A stretch of DNA of 64,000 nt. Origin: JAPOUP01 sp026708635. GTDB lineage: Bacteria; Pseudomonadota; Alphaproteobacteria; Rhodobacterales; Rhodobacteraceae. The stretch covers positions 1,612,001 through 1,676,000 of the forward strand of contig OZ241336.1 of the NCBI GenBank assembly GCA_965200115.1, read 5' to 3'. Positions 1-8,245 of the stretch are shown in pieces. The notes beneath the pieces are model-generated. The model worked only from the letters and a program-made list of their open reading frames with translations. It had not been told where the DNA came from and did not search any database. Position 1 is the stretch's first letter. The number at the start of each line of letters is the position of its first letter. The translations under genes were made by a program, and so were the position numbers.

Positions 1-1
1 C

Positions 2-868
2 CGTGGTGGACGTGACGGTCTCCCCGCCGAGACATTGATGCTTTACGGTATGGATGACATCCGTGTGCGCCGAATGATGATTGACGGCTCCGGTCGGTCG
101 GTGGACGCGAAACGTGTCGAACATCAGCGCCTGAACGCGTTGCTCAGCCTGTGCGAAACCGCTGGCTGCCGACGTCAGACGCTTCTCGGCTATTTTGGCG
201 AGACCTGCGAACCCTGTGGAAACTGTGATCGCTGCCTGACCCCCGTCGAGACGGTCGACGGTACCGTGATCGCGCGCAAGGCGTTGTCCGCGGCGCTGCG
301 CACCGGACAGCGCTTCGGCGCGGAACATCTGATTTCGGTGCTGCGGGGAGAGGCCACGGACAAGGTGAGCCAGTTCCGTCACGACCGACTGCCCACTTTT
401 GGAGTCGGCGCGGATATCGGCAGGACGGTGTGGCGGTCCTATCTGCGCCAGCTGGTTGCGGCTGATGTGCTGAAGATCGACATCACCGGCTACGGTGCGC
501 TGAAACTCGGTGGCCTGGGCCGTACGGTGCTGAAGGGTGCGGAGACGGTGGCGCTGCATTCCGTGGCCGCCGGCCGGGTGGAGGAGCGTAAGCGGGTGGA
601 GCGTCCAAGTTTCGTTTCAGGCACGGATCCGGAAAAGGTTGACCCGGCCCTGTTCGCCCGCCTGAAACAGGTACGGCTTGAGATCGCGCGCGCCGAGAAA
701 GTGCCGGCTTTCGTCATATTCCACGATCGCTCCCTTCGTGATATCGCCCTCCGCCAGCCGCGAAGCCTCGAACACCTTGCCGCCTGTCACGGTGTTGGTC
801 CATCGAAGCTGGAACGTTATGGCGAGAGGCTCCTGGCGGCCCTTGAAGATGGGGGCGGCGCACAATAG
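2..868 (+). CDS. recQ: ATP-dependent DNA helicase RecQ, C-terminal part (5' end outside window)
   Basis: The reading frame is open to the window edge and continues the GRDGLPAE helicase motif VI region, so the gene is cut on its 5' side. Next come a cysteine set typical of the RecQ zinc site (CRRQ, then CEPCGNCDRC at about residues 70-80), an RQC winged-helix region, and a C-terminal HRDC domain (AFVIFHDRSLRDIA, then HGVGPSKLERYG). RecQ unwinds branched DNA during recombination repair. The next gene, crtD, is 370 bases away and probably unlinked. Family assignment is secure. Confidence 0.95.
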   Translation, partial: RGGRDGLPAETLMLYGMDDIRVRRMMIDGSGRSVDAKRVEHQRLNALLSLCETAGCRRQTLLGYFGETCEPCGNCDRCLTPVETVDGTVIARKALSAALRTGQRFGAEHLISVLRGEATDKVSQFRHDRLPTFGVGADIGRTVWRSYLRQLVAADVLKIDITGYGALKLGGLGRTVLKGAETVALHSVAAGRVEERKRVERPSFVSGTDPEKVDPALFARLKQVRLEIARAEKVPAFVIFHDRSLRDIALRQPRSLEHLAACHGVGPSKLERYGERLLAALEDGGGAQ

Positions 869-1237
869 CCTGGGAAGCCAGCGCGTGTTTGCGGCGGCGG
901 ACTCCGGTAGCCGCGCATTCCACAGACGGGCGAATTGCGGTCCGGGACCGCATTGGTCAGGAATCGGGGGTATGGCGGTGAATGACCTGATGACCGGAAA
1001 ACGCCCGTTCGCTCTTCGTCATTAGGTGACCGTCCTTACGGCCGTCACCACGACGTCGTGGGTTGCCGCCATCAAGGACCGGGCTTTTCAGACCGGCCCG
1101 GAACGCGGGTGGGATTGATGGCGCTTTTCCCGTGCCATCGGAAGAAAGGCACGTCCGGCGGTTCGGCATCCAATGGCTTTTTTTGCCCTGGTTCCCGCGA
1201 TTCTGGACAACGGGCCCGTATAAGCCGAAAATTCGAT
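869..1237. other. Intergenic region between recQ and crtD
   Basis: Stretch of 369 bases without a supported gene. A weak dyad GGTGAC...GTCACC lies near 1025-1049 without a T tract. I searched for the TGT-N12-ACA CrtJ/PpsR motif ahead of crtD and found none. The frame of crtD stays open upstream to 1058, but that extension is not conserved-looking. Confidence 0.5.
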
Positions 1238-2749
1238 ATGCAGGGGCGAAGTTCAATCAAGTCTTCCGGGTCCCATATCGTCGTTATAGGCGCTGGGGTA
1301 GGTGGTCTCGCAACCGCCCTGCGGCTGCGGTCCGAGGGGCATGATATTACGGTAGTGGACACTCACCGTTGGCCGGGAGGTAAAATGCGACCGGTTACCT
1401 CGGCTATCGGGAATATCGACGCGGGCCCGACGGTGCTGACGATGCGGCATGTGTTTGAGGATCTCTTTCGAGCGTCAGGCGCAAGGTTGGACGATCACGT
1501 TAGGTTGATCCGCGAACCCTGTCTGGCCCGGCACTTCTGGCCGGATGGCAGCCAATTGGATCTGTTTGACGACCGGGAGGAAAGCGCCCGCGCGATTGAG
1601 CGCTTCGCCGGACATCGAGCGGCCGGGGAGTTTCGCCGCTACGCGGTCGAGGCGCAGGAACTGTTCCGGGCCTTCGAAGCTCCCATGATGCGGAGTGGCG
1701 AGCCCTCCATGTTTCGCCTTGCCGCCGCCGCCTTGGCGGCACCCCGGAAAGTGTCCAATCTTTTGCCCGGCGCGACGCTTGCCGGAAAACTTTCCCGCAT
1801 GTTTACGGACCCGCGCCTGCGGCAGCTCTTCGGGCGGTACGCAACCTATGTCGGTGGCTCTCCCTATGGTTCGCCCGCCCTGATCTCGTTGGTATGGCGG
1901 GCGGAGGAGGCGGGTGTCTGGCGTGTCGAAGGCGGTATGCACCGACTTGCGGAGGCCATGGCCCGCCGTTTCGTGGAAATGGGCGGAAGTCTCCGTTTGG
2001 GAACCAGGGCGTCGCGAATTCGCGTTGACGGCAATGGCGTCACGGGCGTTGACCTGGATCCCGATACGCCGCTTGCGGCGGACGCGCTCGTTTACGCGGG
2101 TGATCCGCGGGCGCTTGCGACCGGTCTATTGGGAAAGGCCGTGACCCGGATCGCCACGGTTACCGAACGAATCCCGAGGAGCCACTCGGCGTACGTCTGG
2201 AGCTTCGCCGCACGTGCGGGCGGCCGGGAGCTGCTGCATCACAACGTGTTTTTCGCCACCAACCCGTATACGGAATTCAGCGATATCGCAGCCGGAAGAA
2301 TTTCGTCTGAACCGACGGTCTACGTCTGTGCGCAGGATCGGGGTACGGACCGTCCCGCGCCGACCGCGGACGAACGCTTTGAGATCATCCTTAACGCGGC
2401 CGCCCGCGTGAAACCCGCTACGAACGACATCGAGGAGAAAGAGACATGCCGTCTCGCGACCTTCAAAACTCTCGAAAACCTGGGTCTGACTTTCGCGCCG
2501 TCGCCGACAGGCCAGAGTCTGACGACACCGACGGATTTCGAGGCTCTCTTCCCTGGATCGGCCGGGGCGCTGTACGGGCAGAGTCCCCACGGCATGATGG
2601 CCTCGCTGAAGCGACCGAGGGCGCGGACAGCGATCCAGGGGCTGTATCTGGCGGGCGGCGGGACCCACCCGGGCGCGGGCGTGCCGATGGCGGCGCTCTC
2701 CGGAAAGCACGCGGCCGAGGCGATAGTCGCGGACCTCGGTTCGACCTGA
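1238..2749 (+). CDS. crtD: CrtD-type carotenoid 3,4-desaturase (hydroxyneurosporene/methoxyneurosporene dehydrogenase)
   Basis: FAD-dependent desaturase of about 503 residues. It has an N-terminal dinucleotide-binding motif (VVIGAGVGGLATALRL, GAGVGG at about 18-23), the following PGGKM segment, and the C-terminal family signature YLAGGGTHPGAGVPMAALSGKHAAE. In purple bacteria CrtD introduces the C-3,4 double bond in hydroxylated or methoxylated acyclic carotenoids on the way to spheroidene or spirilloxanthin. I chose the ATG at 1238 because homologues begin shortly before the GAGVGG motif and 503 residues fits the family; no strong ribosome site precedes it. It is followed without a gap by crtC, consistent with an operon. 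CrtI is a paralogue, but the neighbouring crtC and the sequence favour CrtD. Confidence 0.9.
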   Translation: MQGRSSIKSSGSHIVVIGAGVGGLATALRLRSEGHDITVVDTHRWPGGKMRPVTSAIGNIDAGPTVLTMRHVFEDLFRASGARLDDHVRLIREPCLARHFWPDGSQLDLFDDREESARAIERFAGHRAAGEFRRYAVEAQELFRAFEAPMMRSGEPSMFRLAAAALAAPRKVSNLLPGATLAGKLSRMFTDPRLRQLFGRYATYVGGSPYGSPALISLVWRAEEAGVWRVEGGMHRLAEAMARRFVEMGGSLRLGTRASRIRVDGNGVTGVDLDPDTPLAADALVYAGDPRALATGLLGKAVTRIATVTERIPRSHSAYVWSFAARAGGRELLHHNVFFATNPYTEFSDIAAGRISSEPTVYVCAQDRGTDRPAPTADERFEIILNAAARVKPATNDIEEKETCRLATFKTLENLGLTFAPSPTGQSLTTPTDFEALFPGSAGALYGQSPHGMMASLKRPRARTAIQGLYLAGGGTHPGAGVPMAALSGKHAAEAIVADLGST

Positions 2750-3669
2750 CGGTTCCGCCGGACGGGTACGCCTGGTGGTATGTTGACGGGATCAGCCACT
2801 GCCGGACGCGCGCGGTTACCGTCATCGCCTTCATCGGTTCGGTGTTTTCGCCCTGGTATCGCTGGTCCGGACGGGTGCGTCCCCATGATCACGTCTGCAT
2901 AAATGTAGCCACCTACGGTCCGGGCGGTCGCTTCGCGATGACCGATCGAGGGCAGACGGCATTACGTCAAAGTGCCCGCGAATTCACGGTCGGACCTTCC
3001 ACGTTGCGATGGACCCGAGGAAGTCTGCTCGTCGAAATCGACGAGTGGGGCGCGCCGCCATACTTTGGCCGGATTCGCGGTCAGGTGACCGTCACTCCCC
3101 CGGCCGTGACGCCGCACGAACTCGCGCTGACGGAGGACGGCGCGCATCTCTGGCGACCTTTCGCCCCCGTCGCCGACATAGACGTTGAACTGGACGCGCC
3201 TGGCTGGAAGTGGAAAGGGCATGGCTATATGGACGCGAATTTCGGCACGCGCGCGCTGGAAGCCGATTTCGACTATTGGTCCTGGGGCCGCTATCCGACG
3301 GAAGGGGGGGCGACGGTCCATTACGACGCGCGCCGCCGCGACGGCAGCGGCCTCGGGGTGTCAATTTCTTTCGGACAGTCCGGTGATGCGGACGTTTCCG
3401 CACCGCTTCCGGTCGCGCGGCTGCCGAGGAGCCTCTGGGCCGTTCGGCGCCGGACAAGGGCGGATCCGGGATACGTTCCACGCCAGGTGATGTCGATGCT
3501 GGACGCACCATTCTATGCGCGTGCCCTGGTCCGCAACAGGATTGAGGGATACGAAACCGTAGGGGTGCACGAAGCGCTGGATCTCCGTCGCTTCCGATCC
3601 CCGCTTCTGATGCCCGTCCTCGCCTGCAGGGTTCCCAGAAGACGCGGATGGAAGTTTGGGGGAGACTGA
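2746..3669 (+). CDS. crtC: Carotenoid 1,2-hydratase CrtC (hydroxyneurosporene synthase), start codon uncertain
   Basis: Adds water to the C-1,2 double bond of neurosporene or lycopene ends. The product has the CrtC hallmarks: VPPDGYAWWYVDG near the N terminus, FIGSVFSPWYRW, and GHGYMDANFGTRALEADFDYWSWGR in the middle. The conserved N terminus begins at or just before the end of crtD. In this frame there is no ATG, GTG or TTG between the ATG at 2446 (deep inside crtD) and 2746. The only nearby candidate is CTG at 2746, which overlaps the crtD stop. The next ATG (2938) would delete conserved sequence. Translational coupling to crtD through a CTG start, or an extended start inside crtD, are the options. 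Converges with tspO 7 bases downstream. Confidence 0.88.
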   Translation: MTVPPDGYAWWYVDGISHCRTRAVTVIAFIGSVFSPWYRWSGRVRPHDHVCINVATYGPGGRFAMTDRGQTALRQSAREFTVGPSTLRWTRGSLLVEIDEWGAPPYFGRIRGQVTVTPPAVTPHELALTEDGAHLWRPFAPVADIDVELDAPGWKWKGHGYMDANFGTRALEADFDYWSWGRYPTEGGATVHYDARRRDGSGLGVSISFGQSGDADVSAPLPVARLPRSLWAVRRRTRADPGYVPRQVMSMLDAPFYARALVRNRIEGYETVGVHEALDLRRFRSPLLMPVLACRVPRRRGWKFGGD

Positions 3670-3676
3670 GAGCGGG

Positions 3677-4141
3677 CTACGGTACCGATGCGTTCGGGTT
3701 CAGCCTGAGCACCGAGTAATTCAGCGCCGCCGCAACGCTTACCCATACCAGGTAAGGAACGAACAGAAGCCCCGATATCCAGTCGAGCTGCCAGAGAGCG
3801 ACCGTGCAGGCCGCGACCGAAAGCCAGAGCATCACAAGGACTCCCATGCCGGCCTGAATGCGCTGAAGTCCGAAGAACACGGGTGTCCACAGCGTGTTGA
3901 GCGCGATCTGCAGGGCCCAGAGCGCCAGCGCGATTCCCGAACCCGGCAGCATTGCCACCCGCGCCGCCGCCGCGGACATACAGAGATACAGGATTGTCCA
4001 GGCGACGGGGAAAAGCCAGTTGGGCGGTGTCCAGGAGGGCTTTTTGAGCCGGTCATACCATTGTCCCGGCGGGAACATGCTTCCCGTCGCTCCGGCAGCG
4101 CCGCATGCCACCAGAAATATCGCGAACAGCAGATAGATCAT
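3677..4141 (-). CDS. tspO: TspO/MBR family tryptophan-rich membrane sensor
   Basis: Product of 154 residues, nearly all membrane-spanning (five helices expected), with the family core FPPGQWYDRLKKPSWTPPNW, then LFPVAWTILYLCM and a tryptophan-rich second half. TspO is an outer-membrane-associated tetrapyrrole-binding protein; in Rhodobacter it lowers photopigment gene expression in response to oxygen and acts with the CrtJ/PpsR regulon. The ATG overlaps the crtB stop as ATGA, so it is translationally coupled behind crtI-crtB. The order crtI-crtB-tspO next to crtC-crtD matches that of Rhodobacter, although here crtCD is convergent. Confidence 0.95.
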   Translation of the reverse strand: MIYLLFAIFLVACGAAGATGSMFPPGQWYDRLKKPSWTPPNWLFPVAWTILYLCMSAAAARVAMLPGSGIALALWALQIALNTLWTPVFFGLQRIQAGMGVLVMLWLSVAACTVALWQLDWISGLLFVPYLVWVSVAAALNYSVLRLNPNASVP

Positions 4142-5157
4142 ATACCGGTTCCCAGCATCGCGCGCTCCCGGTCCCGGGCGGCAAGGCGCGTCAGGACGCC
4201 CGTAACGACATCGCTCCATGCCGGCCCCGGCTTTTCGGCGGCCGCTTCGACCAGGAAAGCGACTTCCGGTAGTGGCGAAGCGTATACCATCGGTGAGCGG
4301 GGTGTGAGCGCCGTGCCCGCGCTTCGCGCTAGCGCCAGCGCCAGCAGGGCGAGTTTGTGACGGGAGCCGGTGCGTGCGCGGGCACTGATCGGGTCGTAAC
4401 CGTCCTTGCGCAATCGTTCGCCGATTCCGGCGTATATGTAACGCGCGGCGAAGATTCCGGGTCTGCAGCTGAGCGGTAACGCGGAAATCCCGGCTTCGGA
4501 GCGCCGGTAGAGGCGTTGGGCTTCGACCAGAAGTCCGCGTACGACGTACCGGACGGCCCTTGTGGGTCGTGGGGCGGCAATAAGGGTGTCCGGGTCGAGA
4601 CCCGCTTCCTCGAGCCAGTCGAGCGGCAGATATAGCCGTCCCGCGGCGGCGTCCTCGCCAACGTCGCGGGCGATGTTTGTCAGTTGCATCGCCACGCCCA
4701 GATCACAGGCGCGCGCCAGGACATCAGGGTCGCGGACCCGCATCAGGACGCACATCATCGCGCCGACCGTGCCCGCGACTCGGGCGGAGTATGCGGTAAG
4801 GTCGGACATTGTCCGGTACCGAAGTCCCTTCGCATCCCAGTCCAGACCCTCAAGAAGCGCTTCCGGCAGGGCGCGCGGCATTTCGAAAAGCTCTATCATG
4901 GCGGTGAAGGCTCTGTCGGTAGGCGTGTTCCGCGGCCTGCCCGCATAGGCCAGCCTTAACCGGTCCCTGAGCAAGTCGACCGCCGCCTGTTTCTCATGCG
5001 CGAGATCGACTTTGTCATCCGCCACCCGGCAAAACGCGTAGAGCGCGAGCGCGGGGTCCCGGACTTTTCCCGGCAATAGGTATGAGGCGGCATTGAAGGA
5101 CAGAGATCCATGCCGGATGGCCTCACGGCAATGCTCGAGGTCTTCCCGACCTATCAT
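4138..5157 (-). CDS. crtB: 15-cis-phytoene synthase
   Basis: Condenses two geranylgeranyl diphosphates into phytoene. At 339 residues it is normal for the family. The two aspartate-rich Mg-diphosphate motifs are present: DDKVD at about 47-51 and NIARDVGED at about 161-169, together with SFNAASYLLP near the N terminus. ATG overlaps the crtI stop (ATGA) and its own stop overlaps the tspO start, making a tight crtI-crtB-tspO operon. No geranylgeranyl diphosphate synthase gene adjoins it; ispA at 32.4 kb is the nearest prenyl synthase. Confidence 0.96.
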   Translation of the reverse strand: MIGREDLEHCREAIRHGSLSFNAASYLLPGKVRDPALALYAFCRVADDKVDLAHEKQAAVDLLRDRLRLAYAGRPRNTPTDRAFTAMIELFEMPRALPEALLEGLDWDAKGLRYRTMSDLTAYSARVAGTVGAMMCVLMRVRDPDVLARACDLGVAMQLTNIARDVGEDAAAGRLYLPLDWLEEAGLDPDTLIAAPRPTRAVRYVVRGLLVEAQRLYRRSEAGISALPLSCRPGIFAARYIYAGIGERLRKDGYDPISARARTGSRHKLALLALALARSAGTALTPRSPMVYASPLPEVAFLVEAAAEKPGPAWSDVVTGVLTRLAARDRERAMLGTGI

Positions 5158-6719
5158 GACACGACCTCCGGAGCCGGAACGAGCTTGGCCATGACCTCGG
5201 CGCTTGACACGACGCCTGGCAGGCCCGCACCCGGGTGCGTGCCCGCGCCCGCAAGGTAAAGGCCCCTGACCTCTTCGCTGACGTTGTGTGGACGGAACCA
5301 GGCGCTTTGCAGAATCCGCGGTTCCAGCGAAAATCCGGAGCCGCCGGGTGAACGGTAGCGATCGCGGAAGGTCTCCGGCGTGAATGTCTCCGACACGGTC
5401 AAATGGTCGCCAAGGCCCGGCAGAAGCCGCTCCTCGAGGACAGCCTGAACCCTTTCGCGATAGCGTTCCGCGTGCCTTGCCCAGTCGATCGGGCGGTCAA
5501 AGCCGAGATGGGGTACGGGGCTGAGCGCATAGAAAGTATCGCCGCCTTCGGGCGCCACCGTCGGATCGGTCACTGAGGGGCGGTGGACATACAGGCTCAT
5601 GTCGTCGGCCAGGTGCCCCCTGATAAATATGTCCCTGATCAGATCGCGATATCTTGGCCCGTTGAGAATCGTGTGGTGGCCCACATCCGTCCACATCGAC
5701 CGTGTGCCTTTCGTTCCGAAATACCAGATGAACAGCCCCATTGACCACCGCGCGCGGGTCAAACGTTTCTCGGTCCAGCGTTTCTTGCCGAGGTTTCGCA
5801 GTAACCGGCTGTAGGTGTATCCGCTGTCGGCATTCGATACGATGACATCTCCCGTCAGGACTTCGCCGTCCGCCAGCCTGACGCCGCTGGCGCGGCCCCC
5901 GTCGACCGTGATCTCGTCCGCCTCAGTGCGGAATTTGACTATGCCACCCTGCGATTCGACGACCCGCGCCATTGCCTTGGCTATCGCGGCGACACCGCCA
6001 ATCGGATAGTGGACGCCGAACTTCCTTTCGATATGGCTGACCAGAATATACATGGAGGTTACGTTGAACGGATCGCCGCCAACGAACAGGGGATGGAACG
6101 AGAACGCCATCTGAAGCCTGGGGTCGCGGAATCGGGCCATTGCGTGCGCCGCGACCGAACGGTCCGAGCGGAGCCAGGCGAACCGGTGCAGAACGACCAG
6201 AAGGTCGCGCAGCCGGTTCATCGGCCGGCGGCCCAGATTCTCGAAGCCGAATTCGTAGCGTGCCTTGCTGTCCTTGAGAAACCGCTCGTATCCTTTGACG
6301 TCTCCCGGCGAGAGACGCGCGACTTCCGCCCGCATTTCCTCCGCGCTCCGGCGCGCGCTGAAACGGGAACCGTCGGGCCATCGGATTTCATAGAACGGAT
6401 CTATCTGGCGAAGATCGACGTCTCGGTCAAATTCGCGTCCGCAGGTAGACCAGAGATCCCGGAAGACGTTCGGAAGGGTAACGATTGTGGGGCCAAGGTC
6501 GAATCGATGCCCGTCCCGCTCGATCGATGATCCGCGGCCGCCGGGTCCGTCCAGACGGTCTATTACTATGGTGCGATAGCCCTTGGCGCCCAATCGCATG
6601 GCCGCCGCCAGACCGCCCAGACCCGCACCGATCACTATGGCACGGCGGGCACGTGGCATGTGGGCGGCGCAAGTCGCCTCCGGGATCGGTCCCGGGAGAT
6701 TGGCATCGGCCTGATACAT
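5154..6719 (-). CDS. crtI: Phytoene desaturase (CrtI)
   Basis: FAD enzyme that desaturates phytoene stepwise to neurosporene or lycopene. It shows the N-terminal FAD motif (IVIGAGLGGLAAAMRLGAKGY, GAGLGG at about 31-36), RFDLGPTIVTLP, FHPLFVGGDPFNVTSMYILVS, and the C-terminal YLAGAGTHPGAGLPG signature. At 521 residues it is family-sized. The ATG at 6719 is preceded by an AAGG-type ribosome site about 9 bases upstream; an internal ATG at 6659 (before PRARRAIVIG) is an alternative. First gene of crtI-crtB-tspO; two perfect CrtJ/PpsR boxes lie 20-62 bases upstream. Confidence 0.96.
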   Translation of the reverse strand: MYQADANLPGPIPEATCAAHMPRARRAIVIGAGLGGLAAAMRLGAKGYRTIVIDRLDGPGGRGSSIERDGHRFDLGPTIVTLPNVFRDLWSTCGREFDRDVDLRQIDPFYEIRWPDGSRFSARRSAEEMRAEVARLSPGDVKGYERFLKDSKARYEFGFENLGRRPMNRLRDLLVVLHRFAWLRSDRSVAAHAMARFRDPRLQMAFSFHPLFVGGDPFNVTSMYILVSHIERKFGVHYPIGGVAAIAKAMARVVESQGGIVKFRTEADEITVDGGRASGVRLADGEVLTGDVIVSNADSGYTYSRLLRNLGKKRWTEKRLTRARWSMGLFIWYFGTKGTRSMWTDVGHHTILNGPRYRDLIRDIFIRGHLADDMSLYVHRPSVTDPTVAPEGGDTFYALSPVPHLGFDRPIDWARHAERYRERVQAVLEERLLPGLGDHLTVSETFTPETFRDRYRSPGGSGFSLEPRILQSAWFRPHNVSEEVRGLYLAGAGTHPGAGLPGVVSSAEVMAKLVPAPEVVS

Positions 6720-6738
6720 TTCACGCCAACCTTAAATA

Positions 6739-6781
6739 TGTCAGGTTAGGTTGACAATATACCTGTCAAGCAAAATTGACA
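6739..6781 (-). promoter_or_regulatory. Tandem CrtJ/PpsR-type operator upstream of crtI
   Basis: Two consecutive matches to the photosynthesis repressor consensus TGT-N12-ACA, at 6739-6756 and 6764-6781, separated by 7 bases. Both also fit the stricter TGTC-N10-GACA form. Paired boxes at such short spacing are the usual cooperative binding arrangement for CrtJ/PpsR. The location just upstream of the crtI start implies aerobic repression of crtI-crtB-tspO. The boxes are read directly; regulation is inferred from the family. Confidence 0.85.
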
Positions 6782-7305
6782 ATTTCCCGCTCCACTTCCG
6801 CGCCGCGGCATTTTTGCGGTTCTGTCCGGGATGGGCGGCGGAACCGCGACCGGCTTCATGCTCAACCGCGTCTTCCTCGCCCACCGCGACCGGAGCCGCA
6901 GTCTCACCGGTTTCGAGATCGGCCCGCCGGACGGGCGCGAGAAGCTTCGCCACCGGCGGAGCCCGCAGCCTGTTCGCCGTTGCCGGGCGCGTCGCTACCG
7001 GAGGATGCCGGCGGGCGAGCGACTCGCGGTGCTGGCCACCGTCATTGCGGTGGAGACGAAGTGATGCCGGCTCCGGGCGAGGCGGTCGCGCCTCCGGAAG
7101 GGGGGACAATAGCATTAACGTTTGGGTGCGAAGGTGAAAGCGAGCAGGGCTATATGACCCTGCTCCAGCGTCACATCGGGTTTGGATTTGGCCACTTAAA
7201 GAGATCCGCGTATATGCGACTGTCCCGGGGCGCAACTGGCATCTCTTGATTGAGGGAGAAAATCGTGGAAAACGCGAGATAGTTTACGGATTGGCGGAGA
7301 GTTAA
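6782..7305. other. Intergenic region between crtI and the DNA methyltransferase
   Basis: 524 bases with open frames on both strands that overlap each other and match no family I recognise. The proximal part carries the crtI control region. A hairpin at 7142-7165 is listed separately. I see no convincing gene. Confidence 0.4.
7142..7165. repeat. Perfect 8-bp inverted repeat (hairpin or operator)
   Basis: GAGCAGGG and CCCTGCTC flank an 8-base loop (CTATATGA). There is no T tract on either side, so it is not a standard terminator. It may be an operator for the methyltransferase gene that starts 140 bases downstream. Confidence 0.4.
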
Positions 7306-8061
7306 TTGAAGGTGCGGGGTGAGTTGGCGCTGGGTGGCGATGAGCGGAGTTCCCGTCGCGGATCAAATCAGGTATTCTCACGGAAGCGGACCATTGAGGC
7401 GCCGGACATCGATCTCCCACCAGAGATCAGACCCAATACCTGCCTGAGGATGGACGGTCAGGAATTTCTGGCGAAACTTCCCGCGGACGCAATTCCCGTC
7501 GCGTTTTTCGATCCACAGTACCGGGGGGTTCTCGACAAACTGGCTTATGGAAACGAGGGCCAGTCGAGAGAGCGGCGCCGGAGCGCGCTTGAGCAGATGA
7601 GCGAACGGGTCATCGAACTGTTCATTTCAGGTATCGATCGGGTGCTGATGCCATCCGGCCATCTCTTTCTCTGGGTGGACAAATTCCATCTCTGCCAGGG
7701 GGTGAGCGGATGGTTTGAGGGAACGTCCCTGGAAATCGTGGATATGCTGACATGGGACAAGGGCACGTTCGGCATGGGTTACAGAACCCGTCGCCGCGCG
7801 GAGTACTGCGTCATCGTTCAGAAGCGTCCGAAACGGGCGAAAGGCGTATGGAAGGTTCACAACATTCCGGATGTAGTCAAGGAATCCGCTTCACAGAAGC
7901 GGCACCCGCATTCCAAGCCCGTGGAGCTTCAGGGTGCGCTTCTGTGCGCCGTCAGCAGTCCGGGCGACTTCGTGATAGACCCCGCCGCGGGATCCTTCTC
8001 GGTTCTGGAGGCGGCGATGAAGCACGATCGCGCCTTTCTCGGATGTGATCTCAACGGATAG
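7306..8061 (+). CDS. Site-specific DNA methyltransferase, N6_N4_Mtase family, without a restriction partner
   Basis: About 251 residues. Catalytic motif IV is read as DPQYRG (residues about 69-74) rather than the common DPPY, and it precedes the cofactor motif DPAAGSFSVLEAA near the C terminus. This gives the beta-class motif order of adenine-N6 or cytosine-N4 methylases. SKPVELQGAL is the usual segment before motif I. No endonuclease gene is adjacent, so it is probably an orphan or phage-derived methylase. The start is uncertain: TTG at 7306 and GTG at 7312 are in frame, and the next ATG (7449) would remove about 48 residues. Confidence 0.8.
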   Translation: MKVRGELALGGDERSSRRGSNQVFSRKRTIEAPDIDLPPEIRPNTCLRMDGQEFLAKLPADAIPVAFFDPQYRGVLDKLAYGNEGQSRERRRSALEQMSERVIELFISGIDRVLMPSGHLFLWVDKFHLCQGVSGWFEGTSLEIVDMLTWDKGTFGMGYRTRRRAEYCVIVQKRPKRAKGVWKVHNIPDVVKESASQKRHPHSKPVELQGALLCAVSSPGDFVIDPAAGSFSVLEAAMKHDRAFLGCDLNG

Positions 8062-8245
8062 CCCATGAATTCGATCGCAGGCTCGTCGCCCGCACCGGTA
8101 ACGGGCCAGGTTGCGCCGGTCCGTGGGATACGCTTCCTGACGGTTCGGGCGGGTGGGGCGAAACATGCCGTGATAGGCTATCTTCCGATACCCTTTGGCC
8201 TCATGACCATGTTATTTCGCCACCATCGATCGAGGGTACGGCGCC

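Noticed and set aside
6751..7249. Possible small genes between crtI and the methyltransferase
   Set aside because: Three overlapping frames on two strands with no recognisable motif and no good ribosome site.
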